Source: Acridotheres tristis (taxonomy: Eukaryota > Chordata > Aves > Passeriformes > Sturnidae). Taken from it: a DNA stretch of 64,000 bases. Each line of letters starts with the position of its first letter. Positions within the stretch are counted from its first letter, which is position 1. Below the pieces are notes generated by a model. That model ran no database searches and was not told the DNA's origin. It worked only from the letters and a program-made list of their open reading frames with translations. Location: contig CM072886.1 in the NCBI GenBank assembly GCA_037013685.1, positions 91,128,422 through 91,192,421 of the forward strand, written 5' to 3'. Positions 37,732 through 49,906 of the stretch are shown piece by piece. The position numbers were made by a program, and so were the translations under genes.

Positions 37732-40700
37732 CTATGAAGGAAAAAAATGTGAGTGGGTTGCCATTTTCCTGGAGGCATCAAGTCCAAAAAAGTGTGTCAA
37801 TCATAATTTTGATTTTTTCTTAGAATATTGACTTTTTTTAATATGGATACCTATGTAAGCAGTTTATAGTGTGTAGGAAAATGGTAAAAATATACCTCTA
37901 TAGCTGTGCAAAGGCCTTGCAAAGATGTAGTAAAAAAACCCAGGATTTTTGTAGACAGAACCTTCTAGTTCACCATTTCTTTTAAATTTTTATGTCAGAA
38001 TGTCACATAAATTGTGTATCAGGAAACAAAAATGCAGATTTAATAATCTTCATTAGAACTACTATTAGAATTACTATCAGATCCCATCTGCTTTACAAAA
38101 TATATCTTCTAGTTAAATAGCCTGACAAAATTAATTCCAGTTACAAAGATCTGGGGACGACTGGAATATTATTTTCTTTTACAGTTTTGTATCTGCACAT
38201 CACTTTACTCCTGTTAGCACCGTGACTGCATCAGAATTCAAGGAGAGGGAATTAACATAGAGATTGAAAACTACAAATTCAACACAGCAGATTCATTCCA
38301 TAGTTGCCATAGGTCTCAAATTCAGGTCTTGCAGAAGCCAATTTTGGATCTGCTGCCAGCTCTGGGTTTTAGTTTTAGTGAATCCTTTCCCCAGCTCTTG
38401 CAATTATTTTTCTGACAGAACAGAGACCAGTTTTTCTTTCAGGTAATTAATGAAACACTTCATTGCAGTGGATGGAGGTAGCTTCAGCTTGGTTTTGTTT
38501 GAGCCAGACTTTTCTTTTTCATTGGTTTTAGAAACTGCCTGAGTTGGAGTTTATGGATTCAGGCCCAGTTGTGCAGTGTTTTAATTTGCTCTGGGAGAGG
38601 GCTTCATTCAGGGTCCAGATCATTAAACAGATGGAAACCCTGCCACCTTTGCAGACACTCCTAGTGCTCAGCTATCATTTACAACCAGAAATCTCTGTTA
38701 TTGTTTACTTACATTCCTAGTGCAGCAGTTTAAGCAAGCTCCTCTCTTATCTAAGAGTATGGAAAACAGTGTATTCTCTCTGCTTTTGCAGACACTTTTC
38801 AATATTTGGAGACAAGCAGCCCTTGCTGGAGACAGTTCAGATTCACACGTGCCCACCTGGTGGAGGAACTTGAGGTAAAAATTTGATCTAATATACAAAG
38901 ATTCCTTGGCTTTTCCTCCTGGAAGGAAAATTGCAACATGCCTTGGTGTACAATGATAATTTTTAGTGAATCCAGAGGATTATACAAACTATCCTGAAGA
39001 AACACTGCAAGCAGACTCAACGGCAGAGCATCTATACTTTGTGCCTTTACATATCCACCTTTTCCTGTCAGTCCTGTGTGCAGCCCAATCCTTTGTGTCA
39101 ACAGATCAGCATGAGCAGCTGTGTTTGCTTTTGGACATCAAATGCCCTCATGACATTATTTTTGAGGTGTTTCACCCCAAGGAATCCTGGAGTAACCTGT
39201 GTAAATCAACATGCAAATAGAATAGTTTCATATTTTAGATAGTGACAAACTGAGTGTCAGAAGAGAAATTATTCCTGTATTTTCTTTGATATTTTAAAGA
39301 AATTATTTTTAGTTTTAGTTTGGATTTGGTGTGAAAAAGAAGACACACTAATTCATTTTATCTGGATTGGATTCTTGCTATATCTTTTTATTTTCCCCTT
39401 TTAAAATAACTCCAGAAAACACCCTTTGAAACTTCTATGTTTTAATAAAACGTAAATTTTTTGGGTTCTAATTATGTTCGTCTTCCAGTGAGATCCCAAG
39501 CAATTGTCCAGAAATAAATCAATCACAGCAGCAATTTAGTAGATTATAGAATTGCCATAACTTTGTGAATCTGTTTCTATTTTTCAAAAATTAGGTTAGA
39601 GTGAACTCTGAGGTTCACTGAGTTTGAAATCTATTACTGATGAAATTTGGCTTAGCTGGAACCTTATCAGTTTGTATCAATTTTCCATCGGGTTTTGACA
39701 TTTTGTAAAAAGTTATTTACTAAAGAAATCCACAGCTATTCCCATACTCGTTTAAGAATTTAGTATGGTAACATAAATTAAAATGCAAGCTTTTTACTTT
39801 TGTTATGGTGGCCTGTGTTTGATTTGATATTTTTTAAGGAAAAATTGAAGCACTGAAGGGAAAAAGTATGGCCACAGAAACCGTGGAGAAAAACCACTTT
39901 TCCATTACTTTAGTCATATTTCTCACATTATTTTTTATACACTTCTGTTAAAGACTTTTAAAAGGAAAAACATTCAAAAGAGACATCTGGAGTGAATTGA
40001 TAGCTCATTTTATCTATCTGAGAATTTTCAATAAACTGTTTCAGTTATGAAAGAATGACTTTATTCATTAATATGATCTTTTGCTAGTCTTACCCAAAAA
40101 TATTATGTCAAGACCACTATCCATCAATTGTACCTATCACTTGTTTCCTGGAGATAGAATTAGCTGCTCAGATTTTTTCCATGTAGAAAAAAATAATCAA
40201 TAGATAAAACATTTCTTCTGAAATGCAGAGATCCCAGAGTAGCATTGCTAAATCCTCAGCAGAGCTTATCCAAATTGAATTTAATGAAATTGAAGTACTT
40301 CAGGGATTTTGTTTCATGAGTTTGCTACCTTTCTTCCTATTATTTTATACTGTGATCTTTTCTAAGAGCAAGATGTTTGTAATTACACGATTTGCTTGCA
40401 ACACCATAAGAAAACGTATGTGTACATAGTAATGACTGAAGAGAATGGGTTTGTGTTTAAATTGTCCTAGGACAATTCTGCACTAGGCTCTTATAGTACA
40501 CATTTCCTTATAAAAATCCCGAAGGAAAATTTCAATTTTTGCTACGTTAAGTTGTAGAAAAGAAACCAGCAAATGTTCATTAAAACACTATGGAAAACCT
40601 AATGTAGACAAACTCGAATCGACCAATACCAAACTAACTCCTGGTCACTTGCACAGGCACATAAACAGCTTATTTTTGTATTTATTAGTCATCCCTGAAA

Positions 40701-41412
40701 TTGAAAGCTTTCACGTAAAAAATTGTGTGTTAAATTACATATTTTTTCAACAGTTTGGCTATATTTATGCAAAGCAGAGAACAATGTGGCAAGCCCTTAA
40801 AATGAGGCTGAAATTCTCTCAAGGTATTCTACATAGTCATTATGTCAGACAAATTACATTCATAAGTTTCTCTTGGTAAAAGCCATACACACAGCCTTGA
40901 CCATCATAAACTTCAGGAAGGGAGACTGTACACCAGCAGATCCTATCCCTGGGCGGGGTGCACCATTAGCAGTGAGCATTAGAGCTGCCTAAAGCTGTTC
41001 CACAGGTTTGTTCTAACAGTCATCATTTACCTGAGGCCGTTATTTTCTGGATATCCTGAAGAGCAGGTGACTTCTTAGTGTTGAAGACATGATCATAAAA
41101 ATATGTATTTTTCACTCAGTATCTGTTTTGCATCATCTCTGTACTCAGCTATTTCTTGGAAATTAAATACAGGTATTTAAACTGTAAGAAGTTCTGAAAA
41201 GACAATAATTGTTAGAAGCTTGATCTCAGTGAGAAGTTATTTAGTCTTGATTCTGTTCACCTGCAAAGGTGATCCAGGTAAAACAGACTTGTTGAGCATA
41301 TGATCTGTGACCTGGGGCAGCCTCATGCAAATATTCCTGTTTTTCTTCCTATTTAAAATAATTATGGTTTAATACAAATAATTACCATATACAATTATTA
41401 ATATTGTTACTC

Positions 41413-41508
41413 TAGTTAAAAACCAAAAACAACAAAAAAACCCCAAACAAAAACAAAAAAAAACCAAAAAACCAAACAAACAACAAACAACAACAACAAC
41501 AAAAACCC
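41413..41508. repeat. A/C-rich low-complexity tract (CAAA/CAACAA-type)
   Basis: About 95 bases of A and C only, with mixed CCAAAAA, CAAACAAA and CAACAACAA units. It could be a decayed poly(A) tail of an old insertion, but no recognisable element precedes it. Confidence 0.85.
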
Positions 41509-42067
41509 CACCCAGCTTCTTTTTCTCATGCCTTTAGAGGAGACTTTTCATTATATTGATTATGGAAATACTTTTAGAAACCTATAGTAGTGTTATAACT
41601 GGCTGGATGTCTGCTCAAAAGAGGGCCCTGTCTACTGGGATTTGATCTAGAAATTCTCCTATGCTAGTTTGCAATATCCTGGGGATCAAGAGAAAATGCA
41701 CATCCACACCTGAGTTTGGAGAAAAGAATGCCAGCTAAGAGAAAATACAACTGACAGAGGAGAGATATTAAAAGCCAATTGCCTGAAATTTTGTATTTAG
41801 GTGTTTAAAATTTATTTGGCTTGTTATCACGGGTATTATGGGATATTAATCTACAGCCTCACTTTTCAAACCCCAAAAGAAATCGAGGGGGAAAAAAAAG
41901 GAATCACTGTAGACTTTTCAAATATTTTTAGCTCAGGAAGCGTATTTTGATCTAGGTTATACAGGTAGACTACACGAAGCTTTATGCTCTAATAAATTGA
42001 CGATTTATTAATGATCAAAGGCTAATGCAATCAGCCTCGGGGTTTTATTGTGCAGCGCCTCCCGTTC

Positions 42068-42081
42068 CCGCCAGAGGGAGC
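42068..42081 (+). promoter_or_regulatory. CTCF-like motif in a small CpG-bearing islet
   Basis: CCGCCAGAGGGAGC resembles the CTCF core CCASYAGRKGGCRS with about two mismatches. It sits in a short GC/CpG-richer islet (about 42046-42130) inside AT-rich DNA about 9 kb upstream of GALR1. Motif similarity only. Confidence 0.35.
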
Positions 42082-45000
42082 CCGAGAAGCTGCGCTGACA
42101 AACGGAGAAAGGGACAGAGCAGGAACAGCCCTGGAAAAAGGAAAATTGACAAAGAAAAACTGATCTTGCCTTTCTGTTCCTATGCTCGAAGCTTTTACAA
42201 AAGCCGATGTTTCCATCTATTTCAGTAATGAAATCTGTATGGCTGGATGGTTTCCTGACTGAAACCCTGCAGGAGAACAATGAAGATTAAATGATGCATC
42301 TGTATTTCTTTAAACCACATCTAGAGATTTTTTTTTTTTAATTAAGTAGTTAGTGGGGATTTGTGTACAAAGTAGCTGAAGTGCTTTTTTAAAAAAACAA
42401 AAACAAAACCAAAAAGATAAATTTCCCTAGCTTCTCCTAAGGACTGTCTTTAATTCAAAAAACGAAGTAAAGACATTAGATTTGAAGATTCAGAAATGTG
42501 TTTTCTTCTTTCAGTACTGGTAATAACTCTCCAAAATCACTCTGGTAACTGGAAAAACCGAGGTATCGCAGCTTTATAAATGAAATTAGAACATTTGTAT
42601 TCTTTCTGAATATAGTTTTCAAGGCTAACAATGTCAAAACCCAACCCATGCATCAAATCGGTTAACTGCAAAAAGTTTTAGTTCAGACATATCCTTCTCA
42701 GTAATTTTATTAGTTTCTTGAATTGTGGAATAAAAACTATGCTCAATAAATTTGCAGACCCGGTTGTTGTCAACACATTCAAGAACAAGCTTAGAAATCA
42801 AAAAGATCTGAGAAAAATGGAACACCAATGCCACTCCCATTGTGGCAGAATTTCTCATTCAAGTGAGGAACAACAGGTGAGGTAGAGGTGCTGAAGAAAA
42901 AGATCCGAGGATCATAGTGGATTTTTGGCTGTACCATGCCTGAACAACATGTTGTTATTACAAAAAAGGCAAATACACACTGGAAAATAAAAATAAAAAT
43001 CTCCTGAAATTCTTGTCTCAAACAAAAAAAGATGTTATTTAATTTTACAGTTCCCCTTGTGAACTACTGAAAATCTAGTTACTAGAAGAAGTTAATTACT
43101 AGGAGTCTACTAGTTGATTAATTTAATGGGAAGCAGAAAGTGCTTTATTCTGCTGGGGTCACATACATTTAAAATAAAGTTTGGCTAACCAGTTTTAAGT
43201 GACTACTAATAGTGAAATGTTTACCATAACAAGGAGAAAAATAATGTGGGTTTTGAAAGCCCTTAAATAAAACACCTGTACTAAATTTGGAATATGAAAT
43301 CTGACGTTTTCCTCAGCGTATGTGGACGTCTGTATTTTGAAAAGTTAGGATCTGAATGTGCTTAATGGGATATACATTTCTGAATATAAATGGCAGTGAA
43401 CCACTTAGCCTTTTCTCATAGTAACAGATGAAATATGGCATTATAATTGGAATGAATGTTCCTTGTAGGAAGTGATTTCTTAAGATGATGGTCTAAAGAA
43501 TTCAGCAATATCATTGGCAGATTCTTCTGTGGAAGGGCATGGGTTCACTTTCCAGCATGATGTGTTTTAACACCACTGCATAAAATTAGTGCTGGCCCTT
43601 TCTGTATTTTTAAACAGTATAAAGTAAATCAAGTTTTTAAACTTCAAATATTTGTAAGGAAATATGAGAATTCTTTAACTTCTGAACTACCACTAATTGT
43701 GGAATTTGTACAAAAATATTTTTGTTTTTCTAGTTTCAATCATTTATGGTTGCATTGTGGATGTGGCAGTAAATAATCTTTTAATTGCATGGTAACTCAT
43801 GCAATAAAATCAGTATTCAAGACAATAGATTGAAGAATTTGTATATAATATGATTTAACATCAGATAAAATACTATTTAATTGTAGGCGTAGCTAATTCA
43901 GTGAAAACACTCCACAAGAGCATCCAAAGATTAATGAATGGATGTGCTGGCCTTTTGATTGCTACCCATTAGCTGGACTTCATAATACTTGTATGCTTTA
44001 GGAAAATCATCAGCAGAATCATTCCTTCCTCTCTGAGGTAAAAGTTGGCTTTCTTGTGATGCCTTGTCCTCAGTCCCCAGCATCTGATTGACTGTTCACA
44101 CCTTATCCTGTGAAATGTGCAGTAAAGGTACAATAAAGGATGAAACCTGTATGGGAGCTTTTCTCCGGCAATTTCTCTAAGGGATAGTGGGTATTGAATA
44201 ATGAGTAACAGGCTGAAACAAGCCTCAAAAAGTGTGGGCAGGAGCCCAGCTTCTGTTTGCTAAGCCTCCCACTCTCTGTGTTATGGTACAGACTCTGTGA
44301 TGCACAAGTTGTTTCACAATGTGACAAGATCCAGCCATGAAGGATGGCAGATTGTCACAGGAGCAGACGGGAATGAGTGCTTCTCTGCAGTTGGAGTTTC
44401 TGCACTTCCACTAAAAAAGAGGAGGAAATGGTAGAAATTCTCTTTGTTTGAAGCTGCTGGTCCTGCCTAGATTTTCAAACTGGACAGAAAAGAAAAAGAC
44501 AGCCTATGCTACCTTTTAGAACTATAGATTGATTCTTCAGCTTCGATTTTATTTGTAAACCCAAAAAAAAAAGAAACTAGAAATCTCTGTGAAAAGCTTA
44601 CAGCTGGAAGACTGGGTCAAAGAACTGTATACTCAATTCTTTCCATGGCCATTTTTACAGCTATATACTGAGTAAATAATCAGATTTAATTTTTTTCCCT
44701 TCCTTGTCATTAGCAAATTCCCAGGGAGTTTTTCAATTTCTCAGGTACATTACTGACCACAGATGTATGAATACCTAATGAGAAACCAGTCTCAGTATAA
44801 TTTTCCTTTCTGGACCTGATGGCCACAGGTAAAGTGAACTGTGTATCCCTTTGCTTATGTCTGTGTCTTATCATTTCTCTAAAAACCACGCAGGAACAAG
44901 AATTTTTTTCTTATCTGTTCCCACAAAGTAAAACTGAGTCAATTGGTGATAAGAATAGAAACCCTATGCTCCAATTCAGACATGCAGCTGTTTGATCTTC

Positions 45001-45170
45001 CTAAACACAGCCTCTAAACAGCTATTCAGAAAATTCTGGGGTGTTTTTTTTTGTCCTAAACTGGTAAAAAATCCTTCCGCTTTTAATTAATAGAAATATT
45101 CCTAACATTTTGACTAGTGTCTATGATCAAATATTATCTAATTATTTCATATTTATATTGAAAAGAAATG

Positions 45171-45228
45171 CAAAGACTCAGTTGCTGCAAAGACTCAGTT
45201 GCTGCAATGACTCAGTCGCTCCAAAGAC
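45171..45228. repeat. 17-bp tandem repeat, about 3.4 copies
   Basis: The unit CAAAGACTCAGTTGCTG occurs at 45171-45187 and 45188-45204, then a diverged copy at 45205-45221 (CAATGACTCAGTCGCTC) and a partial fourth. The third copy holds a perfect AP-1 core, TGACTCA. Confidence 0.95.
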
Positions 45229-45733
45229 AACTAAGATATGGAAAATACCTGTAAGTAGCTACGTGGCTTCTACAGATAGGAGTATCATAGGATGCCTTAC
45301 TGGTTTTTTTGGGACCAGCAGAATAGCTAATCATGTGCTTAAGTGGTAGTACCACCAAAACCTTGAATGGCATTTTATTAAAGCATTCCCAGAGCTAAAG
45401 CCTGGTAACCAATTCTTAAGATCAAAAGATCTTAATTCTCTTTTTCTTTCCCTTCCTAACAATTTACTATAAATAGGATGCTACTGCTACTATAAAAGAG
45501 AAAAAAATTCCTTTCAATCAGTACACTTTTATTACTAATGATGGTTAAACCACTGGAACTGGATTTCTTGTCTGCTTGGGAAGATTTATGAAAGAGCACT
45601 TGCTATTTTCCATGATTGGAAAAGCAAGAGCATTACATCCCACTTCAAGATGAAGATTGGGCTGAGGTCAACTCCTACAGCGGACAGCATTAGTTCCCTG
45701 CATTGCCCATGACATTATGATCTGTCAGAGAGG

Positions 45734-45776
45734 AAGAAAAAAAAAAAAGAAAAGAGAAAAAAAGAAATAGGAAAAA
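45734..45776. repeat. A/G-rich low-complexity tract
   Basis: GGAAGAAAAAAAAAAAAGAAAAG-like purine run in intergenic DNA. No other content was recognised. Confidence 0.75.
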
Positions 45777-48700
45777 GCAGAGCATAGAAATGTGATTAGA
45801 AGTGGGAGAGGCCAGGCGACTACTGTCTGATGATGGCTGTGCACTCCCTGCCTGAAATCTTTCAGCCTAGGGCAAATTAGGGTTGAATTACATATTTAGT
45901 GCAATACAAAACCTTCTAACAAGGCTGTCTTGCGGCAGATCTTCAAACACAAACATGAAATGGCAATAAAATAAACTTGGTTTAAGTTTTAACTCAAGGA
46001 CCATACAAACAATAGAAAATAGGCTTGTTAGGAAAGAACTAGCATCTCAGAAGTAATTTTCAAGGAAACTGGAGAAAACTTCATTAATGTAGTGGTTTTC
46101 AGTTTATCAATTATCTTGAACCTTTTTATAAGGTTCTTACAGTAGATATCGCCTGTATAAAGAAGGTGATCTCACTGCAAAAAAAAAAAACCAGTAATTC
46201 TTCAGTATTGAAGTCAGAAGAAAAATTTATCAAGTAGCTTGGCAAAAGACTCAATTGCCAAACTTGGCCCACCATGGCTTCCACTTTTGATACAAATAAG
46301 TCTAAATGGTACTAGACAGGGATGTAGGACTGGTAAAGCTGATAGATTTGTAGCAAGTGTTTTTTATACTTGAGCTGCCAACTTTATGCTCAAACTCATG
46401 ATAGGCTGATCAGGAAAAACATAGTGTAATAAGATGTAGTTTCCTGAGAAAATTCTAATTTTAGGGTAATATTTCTGTAAATATCTGTTTCTTCAGGGAT
46501 TTCCTTCACTGGTGTAAATAAAATTGATATGCTGCTTTTCTGGGATAAAGCTTTTCTAATCACTTATTACTCAAAGGAGATTGTGTTTATGTTGAAAAAG
46601 AAGTGTCATCGATAATGATTTCAAAGGCAACATTAAATCTTATGAAAAGGCATCAAGAACTCTAAAAATATGAAGGAAATGGCTTAAAGTTATTTAGCCT
46701 AAAATGATATTAAACACCTCACTGTTTATAATTACTTGGTGTAATGCAGGGATACATGGAGAGGCAGGAGTGAGATCTGCGACAGCGGCAGATGAAATGA
46801 GGCTGTGAGCTGCAACACCAGATCCGTGAGAAGATGAGTTTAGAGGCACTGAGCACCCTCAGTGACTGCCACCTCTTTGGATTCTTCACATTACTCAAAC
46901 TCATGATCAGGATCAAATTCCTGTGCTTTCAGAACAAGACCCTTTCCATTTGAAGAACCCACCTGCTTCCACATGGGTGACTGGCTGAGGTGCTGTACTG
47001 GCTCATAAAGGTCTAAACTGTGCTTTGCCTTTGGGCTGTGGATGCAGCAGTTCACACCAAGGCTTCAGGAGCAGCCCTGCCCCATGGGTTATTCCATCAG
47101 ACATCTGTTTTTTCAAGGGAGGCATCCCTATGCCTTGATTCCCCCTTTAATATTTTGTATCTCATCAAGACTGAACACAAAATGCACAGAAATGCAAGGC
47201 ATCATGGAAGGTACCATCATACTGTAGCTAATGCAGAAGTTGATAGTATCTGATTAGTTAGTTTAGATTACCTGATTAGTTTTAGGTAATGAGTCAGATT
47301 CTACCTTCATAGCAATGCCAACCTACTGAACTAAATGCCAAACTGGTCCTCAAAACTTGTGTTAGAAATATTCATTATCACAAACTGTGCTAAGAATAAT
47401 TTTATTAACTTTTTTATTCATAAAATTTATTATATTTAGCATTAAGAGTCTAAGAAATACCCCACAATTAATGCGTCTTGTTTCAGCTGTCTCCTGAGTT
47501 TGTGCATTTTCATTTAAGGAACTAAATTCAGTTTTTGAATAAAGCTAAGCTAAATAATACTGAACTCTGTCAGGTTCAGGCCAGTGCAGAAATAGTTGAA
47601 GGATAAAATGACCTTTCTTGATTAATCATCTTTAACTGACACGGGGGAAGGTATGTTATTTTTTACCACAAATTAAAGACCAAATGGTCACTGAATGGCT
47701 TCTCCTTTTAAATGTATTTTTTAAGCACTAAATATTCCCTATTTTTCATGCTGGTCATACTATAGAAAAATATTTTGCTCTAGGACACCTGGATTCAAAT
47801 TTGCTGTCTAGATTCAGATTTCAAATTTTTCTTTCACACACCAAGAAAGAAATAGTCATTGACTTGAACAGAATTAGAAGTACAGATCCATATAGAATTG
47901 TTAAATCCCTGCTAATAAACTGGGTTTGCATTTATTTACAGACTGATTTTTCCTTGAATGACAATGAGGAGTTAATCTGCTGGAAGGGCAAAACAGTGAG
48001 TTTAAATATAATAAGAAACTGGTTAAAGGATTATGGACAAAGAACAATCCCTGTATTAGTGGAATGCAGTGTATCCAAACAGCTTTGGATAAGGTCACTT
48101 CCCCTGAAGTTACCACTGCAGTTCAGCCACGGATTTAAGCCTGCATAAATTAGGCTCTGGAGATATATTCCAAATAAACCTTGCCTATATTCTTGTCAAG
48201 GACAGAAGTGAAGGACATAGAAAACACATTAATTAAGGCTGAATGCAAGGAAATTCAGGCTCACTTAGGCTGTATCTACACTAGTGTATTAATTTTGTTC
48301 AGGAGTGTGTTTTTGAAACAAATCCCCAGCTGACACTTGTTCTTGTAATTCAGTTCTTCCCACTCAGGCTGAGCCTGGAGGGTGCCTTACAGCTGAAGCT
48401 GAGCTGGGGATATGATACACTTCAGAGTGCACAGCATGTGCTGCAGCAGCAGGTGGATGTCCAGTGCCTCCAGCAGACTGAGTGGGGTTAAGGTAAAACT
48501 CCTGCAAATATGTTTTATTATGGAGTTTGGGTTCCCAGAATTAACAGTGTGGTTTGACCAACCAGCTCCCCTCCTGCTGTGCTACTTGGTCCCATAACAC
48601 AACAAAAATGCAGCTCTTTCCTGTAGGCAGGATGAAAATCATCTTTTTAGAGCAGTAATTGCAGGTTAAATAACTCATTGAATTTGGGCCAAAATTAGGT

Positions 48701-49347
48701 CCCTTACTGGAAATGTGGGGATGTTTTATACCAAGTAGAATAAATTGGAAGAGGTTTTGTTGCTGTGCTTGGTGTGAACAAGCATTAGGTCAGTCACTCA
48801 AGCAGCAGTTGTTTACAGCTGACATTTCAGTGGCCTGAGTCCCTTCTCAGTGGGTTTGTTTGGCGTAATGAGTGTTACATTTGGCAGTGGATCTGTCCTA
48901 ATATCTCCTGTACTGAGACCAATGACAAATAGTAAAAAAAATTTGAAAACTAAAGAAGCATTTGCACAAATAATTTGTAACCTCTTTATTCAGTTGATGA
49001 CACTACCATTTGACATCTGAATAATAATAGATAGCCACCACAGCTCATTCTAGTCTTTCATAAAAAATGCAGTTGCATAATAGTAATCTTAAAGATTTGA
49101 AGTGGTGTTTATAAGGGAATTCATAAGAACAACAGATTTGAACAGGTCTTGACTGACTTCTTTGATTAATCATCCCTGAAATTTGCTTAAGAGTTTGTGC
49201 TGAAGAAATACAGCTCAATGGGAAAAAAATGGTGTTTAACTTCTTGCTTTGATAGATTCCCTTTTACTCAAAGGCTGTTACAAGTCAGAGCCTTTTATAT
49301 TGAACTTTATTAAGCACATAAATTATTAATATTAATAAACCCAGACA

Positions 49348-49906
49348 CTGGTGTTGCCTGGGATAGAGTTCATTTTCTTCTCAGCCAGTGGTACAGTGCT
49401 GTGCCCTGGATCTAGTGTGATAATAATGTTGATAACACACTCATGTTTTGGTCGTTGCTATGTGGTGCTTACCCTGAGCCAAGGACTTTTCAGCGTCCCA
49501 CGCTGTGCCAGTGAGCAGGTGCACAAGAAGCTGGGGGAGCAGGGCCAGGACAGCTGATCCAAACTGGGCAAAGAAACACAGAATGTTGTTCTCAGTCAAT
49601 AATCTGAGGGAAGCTGGTCAAATCCTGCTAGTTGCTGCTCAGGAATGGGCTGGGCATTGGTTGGTGGGTGGTGAGAAATTAAATTATGCATCACTTGTTT
49701 CTCTTGGGTTTTATTACTTTCTCTCTCATTTTGAATACAAATAATATGATTATTGTTATTATTCTAATTAGTATTATTAGTATATTTGGGTTTGTTTCCG
49801 TCATTAAACTGTCCTTATCTCATCCCATGAGGTTTGCTTTTTTCCCACCAGTTCTTCTCCCCATCAGGGGTGGGGGAGTACTTAGCTGCTGACTGGAGTT
49901 GAATCA
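49348..49906 (+). mobile_element. ERVL-type solo LTR-like element, + strand
   Basis: Several phrases match the widespread avian ERVL-type LTR: GGGATAGAGTTCATTTTCTTC near the start; GATAATAATGTTGATAACAC; CCAAGGACTTTTCAGC; TTGGTGGGTGGTGAGAAATT; ATGCATCACTTGTTTCTCTT; an ATTATT-rich stretch; ATTAAACTGTCCTTATCTCA; a 3' end of CTGGAGTTGAATCACAGC. The middle is shortened relative to my memory of the consensus. No internal viral genes flank it, so it is best read as a solo LTR. Open frames across it are shadows. Confidence 0.82.

Larger units (their letters stand above)
37732..49347. other. Intergenic, no gene recognised
   Basis: AT-rich. It contains the A/C tract (41.4 kb), the CpG islet (42.05 kb), the 17-bp tandem repeat (45.17 kb) and a purine run (45.7 kb). 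The 115-codon frame at 47801-48148 shows no known motif. Confidence 0.65.

Noticed and set aside
45171..45228. CRISPR-like direct repeats
   Set aside because: Units are tandem without spacers, and the genome is a vertebrate's.
47801..48148. 115-codon frame, plus strand
   Set aside because: No known motif, no splice or promoter context, and of a length expected by chance in 64 kb.
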